From assembly GCA_021783995.1 (NCBI GenBank), contig JAJXTH010000018.1, forward strand, positions 1-48,294: DNA of 48,294 bases, in the 5' to 3' direction. A program made the translations under genes and the position numbers. The DNA comes from Pseudomonadota bacterium. Lineage in GTDB: Bacteria > Pseudomonadota > Gammaproteobacteria > Burkholderiales > Gallionellaceae. The notes below the pieces were generated by a model, which saw nothing but the letters and a program-made list of their open reading frames with translations, made no database searches and was not told the DNA's origin. Positions 42,944-48,294 of this stretch are shown here, piece by piece (the stretch's first letter is position 1; each line of letters opens with the position of its first letter).

Positions 42944-45124
42944 ATGCCCATCGTCCGCGTCGCACTCGATGTACCCATACACGGCCTGTTCGATTACGAG
43001 GTGGACGAGCCTGTTGCACCGGGGCAGCGCGTGGCCGTGCAGTTCGGCCGCCGGCAGATGACAGGCGTCGTGATGGAGACGGCAGCACAAAGCGATGTGT
43101 CTCCGGACCGCATCAGGAAGGTGACCCGTGTCCTGGAGGACAGCGCGCCGCTTTCATCAAGTCTTCTGAAGCTGCTTGGGTTCTGCAGCGATTATTATCA
43201 TCATCCCATCGGGCCCACGGTGCTCTCGGCGCTGCCGACGCGCCTGCGTTCCGACAAGCCTGTTCCTGTCAGGCGCGATCCCGCTTTCCGGCTGATTCGC
43301 GATCCATCGCTACTGCCAAAACGCAAGGCAATTGCGCGGCGCATTGCCGATGCGCTTGCCATGCAGCCGCGCATGCTGAGCCAGTTGAAGGCATTGTCTT
43401 CAAGGGTAGGCTCCGAACTCAAATGGCTGGAGGCAGAGGGATGGATTGAGCAGTGTGAAATGCCGGCCGAATTGCCGATGCAATCGTTGCAGCTCGCGAA
43501 CGCGCATCAGCTGAATTTTGCGCAGCAGCAGGCGGTGGATGCGGTGGTTCAGTCGGAAGGTTACGGCTGTTTCCTGCTGCACGGCATCACGGGCAGCGGC
43601 AAGACGGAAGTCTATGTGCATCTGATGCATCGCATGCTGCAGCCCTGTCCTGAGTCTGGTCGAAGGGAAGGCGGGCAGATACTGCTGCTGGTGCCGGAGA
43701 TCAACCTCACGCCGCAGCTCGAAGGATATTTCCGGGCACGCTTTCCGGCGACCGAGCTTGTCAGCCTGCACAGCGGCCTTTCCGAAAATGTGCGCCTCAT
43801 GAACTGGCAGCAGGCGCAATCGGGGAGCGCCTGCATCGTGCTGGGCACGCGCCTTTCCGTGTTCGCCGAAATGCCGAGGCTCTCCCTCATCATCGTCGAT
43901 GAGGAGCACGACGGTTCTTTCAAGCAGCAGGACGGGCTGCGCTATTCCGCAAGGGATGTGGCCGTGTTTCGCGCAAGCCAGAGCGGCGTGCCCATCGTGC
44001 TGGGCTCCGCAACACCTTCGCTCGAAAGCTACCACAACGCGCAAACCGGACGCTACAGGCTGCTTGTGCTGCCCGGGCGCGCGAATGCCGATGCGCGGCT
44101 GCCTGATATCAGCTGCATCAATGTCAATCAGTCGGTGATGTCTGATGGCGTGAGCGAAAAGCTGCTGCGCGAGATCGGGCTCAGAATATCGAAGGGCGAG
44201 CAGAGCCTGCTCTTCATCAATCGCCGCGGCTATGCGCCAGTGCTGATGTGCACGGAATGCGGCTGGCTTTCCAATTGCAAAAGTTGTTCGGGAAAGATGG
44301 TGCTGCATCTCAAGGACAGGAAGCTGCGCTGTCATCATTGCGGCAGCCAGCAAAGCATGCCGGTCTCGTGCCCGGATTGCGGGCACGCCGGACTTCATCC
44401 CGTCGGCAGCGGCACGCAGCGCGTGGAGAGTCTGCTGCAGGCAAGGTTTCCGGATGCGCGCATCCTGCGCGTGGACAGGGACAGCACGCGCAACAAGCGC
44501 GCATGGCAGAAGATGCGCGAGCAGATACATGCAAACGAGGTGGACATGCTGGTCGGCACGCAGATGCTGGCCAAGGGGCACGATTTTCCTTCGCTGACCC
44601 TGGTCGGCGTGCTGGGCGCAGACAACGCATTGTACAGCGCGGATTTTCGCGCATCGGAAAGGCTGTTCGCGCAGCTGATGCAGGTAGCAGGCCGAGCGGG
44701 GCGCGCGGACAAGCCGGGCGAAGTGCTGATCCAGACCGCCTTTCCGGACCATCCTCTGTTCCGCTGCCTCGAGCGCCATGATTTCGACGCATGGGCATCG
44801 CAGCTTTTGGCAGAACGCAGGATGGCGGGTTTCCCGCCGTTCGTGTTTCAGGCCATGCTTCGCGCCGAGGGCAAGAGCGAAAGAGATGTTTATACCTATC
44901 TCGACAGTGCGCGGGCTGCGGCCATCGCGCTGCAGCGCGAAGTCGAAGTGTTCGGCGTGGTGCCCGCATCGCTTGCGCGACGCGCCAATCATGTTCGCGC
45001 CCAGCTTTTGATACAGGCCGGATCTCGAAAGGTGCTGCAGCAGTTTCTAAGCGACTGGCGAATCGATGAGATTCCAAAGGGCGGATTGCATTGTTCGCTG
45101 GACATCGACCCGTTGGAGTTTTAG
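42944..45124 (+). CDS. priA: Primosomal protein N' (PriA helicase)
   Basis: A 726-residue 3'-5' superfamily 2 helicase that restarts collapsed replication forks. The N-terminal 3'-DNA-binding domain starts VRVALDVPIHGLFDYEVDE; Walker A is GITGSGKTEVY (about 214-224) and the DEAH-like box is DEEHD. Zinc-binding cysteines appear in CTECGWLSNCKSC and CHHCGSQQSMPVSCPDCG. Helicase C-terminal motifs GTQMLAKGHDFPSLTLV and QVAGRAGRA are intact. A short insert (PESGRREGGQ, residues about 234-243) is usual in variable loops. Translation starts soon after the tRNA terminator. Confidence 0.96.
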   Translation: MPIVRVALDVPIHGLFDYEVDEPVAPGQRVAVQFGRRQMTGVVMETAAQSDVSPDRIRKVTRVLEDSAPLSSSLLKLLGFCSDYYHHPIGPTVLSALPTRLRSDKPVPVRRDPAFRLIRDPSLLPKRKAIARRIADALAMQPRMLSQLKALSSRVGSELKWLEAEGWIEQCEMPAELPMQSLQLANAHQLNFAQQQAVDAVVQSEGYGCFLLHGITGSGKTEVYVHLMHRMLQPCPESGRREGGQILLLVPEINLTPQLEGYFRARFPATELVSLHSGLSENVRLMNWQQAQSGSACIVLGTRLSVFAEMPRLSLIIVDEEHDGSFKQQDGLRYSARDVAVFRASQSGVPIVLGSATPSLESYHNAQTGRYRLLVLPGRANADARLPDISCINVNQSVMSDGVSEKLLREIGLRISKGEQSLLFINRRGYAPVLMCTECGWLSNCKSCSGKMVLHLKDRKLRCHHCGSQQSMPVSCPDCGHAGLHPVGSGTQRVESLLQARFPDARILRVDRDSTRNKRAWQKMREQIHANEVDMLVGTQMLAKGHDFPSLTLVGVLGADNALYSADFRASERLFAQLMQVAGRAGRADKPGEVLIQTAFPDHPLFRCLERHDFDAWASQLLAERRMAGFPPFVFQAMLRAEGKSERDVYTYLDSARAAAIALQREVEVFGVVPASLARRANHVRAQLLIQAGSRKVLQQFLSDWRIDEIPKGGLHCSLDIDPLEF

Positions 45125-45154
45125 AGTAAGGCATACATGGAGGATGGAGTATCG

Positions 45155-46531
45155 ATGTCAGCCGAATTCTTGCAGGCCATTGCAGCAGCGGTGGGAAGCG
45201 ATGCGCTCATCACCGGGCAGGCGACAAGGCCTTACTGCGAAGACAAGCGTGGGCGCTATTTTGGCAATGCGCTGGCTGTCGTGTTCCCGTCGAATGCGGA
45301 TCAGGTATCAGAAATTGTAAGATTGTGCATCGCGCGCAATGTATCGGTCGTGCCTCAGGGCGGCAATACCAGCTTGTGCGGAGCATCGGTTCCCCTGCCC
45401 ATGGGAGATCAGATAGTGGTCAATCTGTCTCGCATGAACCGGATAATTGCGGTCGATCCGGTGGACTATACGATGACGGTCGAAGCAGGCTGCAAGCTCG
45501 CTACGCTTTACGAGGCTGCGGAAAAGGCAGATCGCCTTTTTCCGCTGGGCTTGACGGCGATTGCGCCTCACTGCGAGATCGGCGGCAATCTTTCCACCAA
45601 TGCCGGCGGAATAAACGTGCTGCGCTACGGCAATGCGCGCGATCTGGTGCTGGGGCTAGAGGTGGTTTTGCCCGACGGGCGCATCTGGAACGGGTTGCGC
45701 GGATTGAGAAAGGACAATACCGGTTACGATCTGAAGCATCTCTTCGTCGGCGCTGAGGGCACGCTCGGCATCATCACCAAGGCCGTGCTGAAGCTTTACT
45801 CGAAACCAAAATCGAGCCTCACGGCCTGTGTCGCGATAGAAAGTCCGCAAGCCGCGGTGAATCTTCTCGCGCACATGCGTTCATGCTGCGCGCTGAGCGG
45901 CTTCGAGATCATGTCGCGCAACTGCCTCGAGCTCGTTTTCAAACATGTCGTCGGCACGAGAGAACCGTTCGAGAAACCGTATGCATGGTATCTGCTGATC
46001 AGGGCGGACGATGTCGCCAAAAGCGAGGTCAGCGAGGCATTGCAGAAATCTGACGTGATCGAATCTTTGGTCTCCGATGATCCCGAGCAGACGGAACAAT
46101 GGTGGCGTCTGCGCAAGAACATCAGCGATGCGCAAAAGAGCGAGGGAATCAGCATCAAGCACGACGTCTCGGTGCCGGTGAGCCGCATTGCGGAGTTCAT
46201 CGAACAGGCAAGCCGCGATCTGCATAGCCGTTTTCCAGGCATACGCATCGTCGCATTCGGTCACATGGGCGATGGCAACATCCACTACAATGCCTCCATG
46301 CCGGATGCTTCCAATCTTGCCTTCATCGAAGGTCACGAGAGCGAAGTGAATCGCATCGTCTATGAAGTCGTGAGAGGGCTCAATGGCAGCATCAGCGCGG
46401 AGCATGGCCTGGGGCAGCTGAAAAGGAATACGATACGCGACTACAAGGATCCGCTGGAGCTCGAACTGATGCGGAGGATAAAAGATACATTCGATCCACT
46501 GGGCTTGATGAATCCCGGCAAGGTGATCTGA
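45155..46531 (+). CDS. FAD-binding 2-hydroxyacid dehydrogenase (GlcD/D2HGDH/D-LDH type)
   Basis: A 458-residue flavoprotein of the VAO/PCMH fold: FAD_binding_4 domain (about 35-210; VVPQGGNTSLCGASVP and the NLSTNAGGINVLRYGNARD loop), then the FAD-oxidase C-terminal domain with metal-site histidines in FGHMGDGNIHYN. Start chosen at 45155, with GGAG 5 nt before. It may oxidise D-2-hydroxyglutarate, D-lactate or glycolate; a single-subunit enzyme without GlcE/GlcF partners nearby favours D-2-hydroxyglutarate or D-lactate. Follows priA by 30 bp. Confidence 0.88.
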   Translation: MSAEFLQAIAAAVGSDALITGQATRPYCEDKRGRYFGNALAVVFPSNADQVSEIVRLCIARNVSVVPQGGNTSLCGASVPLPMGDQIVVNLSRMNRIIAVDPVDYTMTVEAGCKLATLYEAAEKADRLFPLGLTAIAPHCEIGGNLSTNAGGINVLRYGNARDLVLGLEVVLPDGRIWNGLRGLRKDNTGYDLKHLFVGAEGTLGIITKAVLKLYSKPKSSLTACVAIESPQAAVNLLAHMRSCCALSGFEIMSRNCLELVFKHVVGTREPFEKPYAWYLLIRADDVAKSEVSEALQKSDVIESLVSDDPEQTEQWWRLRKNISDAQKSEGISIKHDVSVPVSRIAEFIEQASRDLHSRFPGIRIVAFGHMGDGNIHYNASMPDASNLAFIEGHESEVNRIVYEVVRGLNGSISAEHGLGQLKRNTIRDYKDPLELELMRRIKDTFDPLGLMNPGKVI

Positions 46532-46625
46532 AGGCAGGATTGGGGAAGCAGGATTGAGAATTCTGTCTTGAGCTGCGATCTTGAGATTCATCAGAATTTA
46601 TTACTCACCACTATCCGGGGGTTAC

Positions 46626-47438
46626 ATGGCAGCGCAATCTGAAATTACCAACATGGCGTTGTTTTGCGATTTCGAGAACGTGGCGCTAGGCGTGCGCGAT
46701 GCAAAGTACGCGCAGTTTGACATCCAGAAGGTGCTGGAACGCCTGCTGTTAAAAGGCAGCATCGTGGTCAAGAAAGCCTATTGCGACTGGGATCGCTACA
46801 AGGAATTCAAGGCGACCATGCACGAGGCGGCATTCGAACTGATCGAGATTCCGCATGTGAGGCAAAGCGGCAAGAATTCGGCCGACATCCGTATGGTCGT
46901 GGATGCTCTGGATCTCTGCTACACCAAGGCGCACATGGATACCTTCGTTATCATCAGCGGCGATTCGGATTTTTCGCCGCTTGTTTCCAAGTTGCGCGAG
47001 AACAACAAGTATGTGATCGGTATCGGCGTGAAGGATTCGACGTCGAACCTGCTGAGCGCGAACTGCGACGAATTCATCTTTTATGACGACCTGGTCCGCG
47101 AGCAGGAGGCGAAGCAGAAGCGCGCAAAGAAGCCGGCGAAGGCAGGCAAGGCCAAGCCGCAGGCCGCAAAAAACGAGGATGACAAGCGCCAGGAGGCGCT
47201 GGATTTCATCGTCGAAACGGTCGAGGCGCTGATCGCCGAGCGCGGCTCGGACGAAAAAATCTGGGGCTCCCTGGTCAAGACCACGATGCAGCGCAGAAGG
47301 CCCGGTTTTACCGAGTCCTCCTACGGCTATCGCTCATTCAAGGAACTGGTCGAGGATGCGCAAAAGCAAAAGCTGCTGCTGGTCGTGCGCGACGAAAAAT
47401 CCGGCCAGTACACGATACGCCTGGCGGCAGCAGAATGA
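46626..47438 (+). CDS. NYN-domain putative RNase with C-terminal OST-HTH/LOTUS domain
   Basis: A 270-residue protein. The PIN-like NYN domain (about 8-150) has the acidic residues D15 in LFCDFEN, D87, and D113/D115 in SGDSDFSPL, the expected metal site. A Lys/Ala-rich linker (about 158-172) leads to an OST-HTH (LOTUS) domain, about 180-265 (WGSLVKTTMQRRRPGFTESS). This order is known in bacterial NYN-LOTUS proteins and resembles the eukaryotic MARF1 scheme; bacterial functions are largely unproven, though RNA cleavage is likely. The ATG at 46626 is preferred because a GGGGG lies upstream; an ATG at 46581 is less likely. Confidence 0.85.
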   Translation: MAAQSEITNMALFCDFENVALGVRDAKYAQFDIQKVLERLLLKGSIVVKKAYCDWDRYKEFKATMHEAAFELIEIPHVRQSGKNSADIRMVVDALDLCYTKAHMDTFVIISGDSDFSPLVSKLRENNKYVIGIGVKDSTSNLLSANCDEFIFYDDLVREQEAKQKRAKKPAKAGKAKPQAAKNEDDKRQEALDFIVETVEALIAERGSDEKIWGSLVKTTMQRRRPGFTESSYGYRSFKELVEDAQKQKLLLVVRDEKSGQYTIRLAAAE

Positions 47439-47505
47439 AATGTCTGGTATGGTTCGGTGCGGAAGTATTGGACTATGCAGTGGGATTTCGGCAACAGCCG
47501 ATGTT

Positions 47506-47634
47506 CGGCCTTATGTGGAGCGCTACATAAGGCCGATTATGTAGACCGCTCGATTATGTGGATTTGGTCCTGTGGATACGCGCCAACCGCTGATGTGCAG
47601 AGACCGACGTGTATTTTGTTCTTCACATAATCAC
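47506..47634. repeat. Array of TTATGTGGA-type motifs with palindrome
   Basis: Five copies of a TTATGTRGA-like motif: plus strand at 47511, 47537 and 47554; minus strand around 47523-47531 and 47622-47631. The first two form a perfect 11-bp inverted repeat (47506-47516 with 47525-47535). CGATTATGTRGA recurs with a 17-bp spacing at 47534 and 47551. The set ends on the stop codon of the 43-residue frame. It resembles serial recombinase or transposase binding sites, but no owner is identified. Confidence 0.7.
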
Positions 47635-47762
47635 AACGTCTTCAGTAAGTCGATCAGCGAGTCAGGTGCACGGTAGCGTTGAGTCTTGATGTCTGGCTTA
47701 TGAAGCCTGACACCGGGGGGCCGAGCCTTCGGCGTAGCCCGGTGCGATGAGATGGGTTTCAT
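47631..47762 (-). CDS. Small basic protein of 43 residues, unrecognised
   Basis: A complete 43-codon frame starting at ATG 47762 with AGGAAG 5-6 nt upstream, ending in TGA at 47633-47631. It begins MKPISSHRATPKARPPGVRL and ends DSLIDLLKTL: a basic, proline-containing N-terminus and an amphipathic C-terminal helix. I recognise no family. It lies between the motif array (47506-47634) and the IS256 end (from 47803), in a 410-bp stretch with no long gene. A 9-bp perfect inverted repeat (47772-47780 with 47786-47794) lies just upstream, spanning the likely ribosome site. It may be part of a mobile cassette. Coding status is uncertain. Confidence 0.45.
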   Translation of the reverse strand: MKPISSHRATPKARPPGVRLHKPDIKTQRYRAPDSLIDLLKTL

Positions 47763-47771
47763 AATGACTTC

Positions 47772-47794
47772 CTGAAGTGGGATCACCACTTCAG
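47772..47794. promoter_or_regulatory. Perfect inverted repeat before the 43-residue frame
   Basis: CTGAAGTGG (47772-47780), spacer GATCA, CCACTTCAG (47786-47794). On the minus strand it lies 10 nt before the start at 47762 and its arm adjoins AGGAAG, so a hairpin in the mRNA could control translation; it may also be an operator or part of an element end. Confidence 0.4.
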
Positions 47795-47802
47795 ACGATG
47801 AA

Positions 47803-48294
47803 GAGATAAAGTCAAAAGTGGTGTATGGCCGGTCTGTAGCATGATGCGTCAGGCGGCGAGTTTCTGTTGAACAGGTTGATCGTCCACGACCTGTTCACCG
47901 TCCTTGAAGGGGACTCCCTTCAGCAACAGTTCGATTTTGTCTGAACCCCGAATTCTGCGCCAGCTTTTTTCGGCTTCCTCGATCAGCTTGAATGCCAACC
48001 CCAGGAAGGTAGCCCGTGACACGCAATTGCGGGTGCGACTGGTCCGATGCCGCACCGTGGCGAACGTCGATTCGATCGGGTTTGTCGTGCGGATATGCGC
48101 CCAATGCTCCGCAGGAAAGTCGTAAAACGCCAGCAGGCTGTCGCGGTCCTTCTCGATCTTCTCCACCGTCTTCGGATATTTCGCTCGCCAGGTTTCCACG
48201 AACCAGGTGAAGGCAGACAGTGCCTCTTCCCGGGTCGCAGCCATCCAGATATTCTGCAAATCCGATTTGGCGCGGGCCTGCTGCGATTTCGGCA
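47803..48294 (-). mobile_element. IS256-family insertion sequence, 3' end (partial)
   Basis: The element starts near 47803, where GAGATAAAGTCAAAAGTGG is shared with the remnant at 16750. It carries the transposase C-terminus and continues past the window end. Only one end of the element is visible, so length and target duplication cannot be stated. Confidence 0.8.
47849..48294 (-). CDS. IS256-family (mutator type) transposase, C-terminal part
   Basis: Open at the window end and read through to TAA/TGA-equivalent stop at 47849, 148 codons visible. HIRTTNPIESTFATVRHRT is the diagnostic C-terminal block of IS256 transposases, with the last catalytic-domain glutamate in NPIEST; KGVPFKDGEQVVDDQPVQQ closes the protein. 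The segment SQQARAKSDLQNIWMAATREEA lies upstream in the same frame. The visible part has no frameshift or stop, so the full gene may be intact. Confidence 0.92.
   Translation of the reverse strand, partial: PKSQQARAKSDLQNIWMAATREEALSAFTWFVETWRAKYPKTVEKIEKDRDSLLAFYDFPAEHWAHIRTTNPIESTFATVRHRTSRTRNCVSRATFLGLAFKLIEEAEKSWRRIRGSDKIELLLKGVPFKDGEQVVDDQPVQQKLAA

Noticed and set aside
43400..44992. A 530-codon open frame opposite priA
   Set aside because: Same reason; no family motif and no ribosome site.
47709..47743. An integron attC site or group II intron end based on the nested palindrome
   Set aside because: No attC core (GTTRRRY/RYYYAAC) or intron domain V signature could be found.

Overview
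The window reads as a chromosomal segment of a betaproteobacterium. The G+C is fairly high, most genes are close-packed, and the order rpsF-rpsR-rplI-dnaB, the divergent rne/rluC pair, type II NADH dehydrogenase, ferrochelatase and a lysine/alanine-rich histone H1-like protein all fit that group. A CbbQO/NorQD-type ATPase pair, a pyrophosphate-type phosphofructokinase, pyrophosphatase, transaldolase and glycogen phosphorylase point to a chemolithoautotroph. A member of the Nitrosomonadales, for example the Gallionellaceae, is my guess from context, not a demonstrated identity.

Layout. 1-4235: tail of the H1-like repeat protein, a DUF2145-type exported protein, then a rightward group of CobD/CbiB-like membrane protein, HDOD protein and SrkA kinase. 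4240-6633: leftward operon of M48 protease, PhhB and RsgA. 6702-7706: orn and a UspA protein. 7707-8640: accessory insert with a HigBA toxin-antitoxin pair whose promoter and operator sit directly on the toxin start. 8677-10425: ferrochelatase followed by a heme-binding beta-barrel candidate. 10556-14598: two-gene RND efflux pump. 14629-16959: an accessory island bounded by inverted copies of an IS-end-like sequence, carrying a MocR regulator, a divergent membrane protein and a decayed IS256 end. 17048-19858: small membrane protein plus the AAA/VWA pair. 19860-23294: glgP-tal operon. 23523-24215: small lipoprotein and Spy-like protein. 24232-27309: PAS/GAF GGDEF-EAL protein. 27528-30110: ppa-folD-CcoG-like operon, divergent from PPi-dependent phosphofructokinase. 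31531-35863: tyrosine phosphatase, RNase E with an 18-bp tandem repeat, RluC. 35876-39901: NADH dehydrogenase, response regulator, EamA transporter, RlmM. 40046-42806: ribosomal proteins, DnaB, tRNA-Val. 42944-47438: PriA, FAD oxidoreductase, NYN-LOTUS protein. 47439-48294: second accessory patch with a repeat array, an unannotated 43-codon frame and an IS256 transposase running off the window.

How the genes combine. The core is housekeeping: translation, RNA decay, replication restart, heme and folate metabolism. Carbon and PPi metabolism form a theme spread across the window (transaldolase, glycogen phosphorylase, PPi-PFK, PPase, and the AAA/VWA activase pair whose RuBisCO or NO-reductase target is not here). 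The novel-looking material is at the IS-bounded MocR island, the small-ORF/repeat patch near 47.5-47.8 kb, the Cys-rich tail on the CcoG-like protein, and the small membrane protein next to the activase pair.
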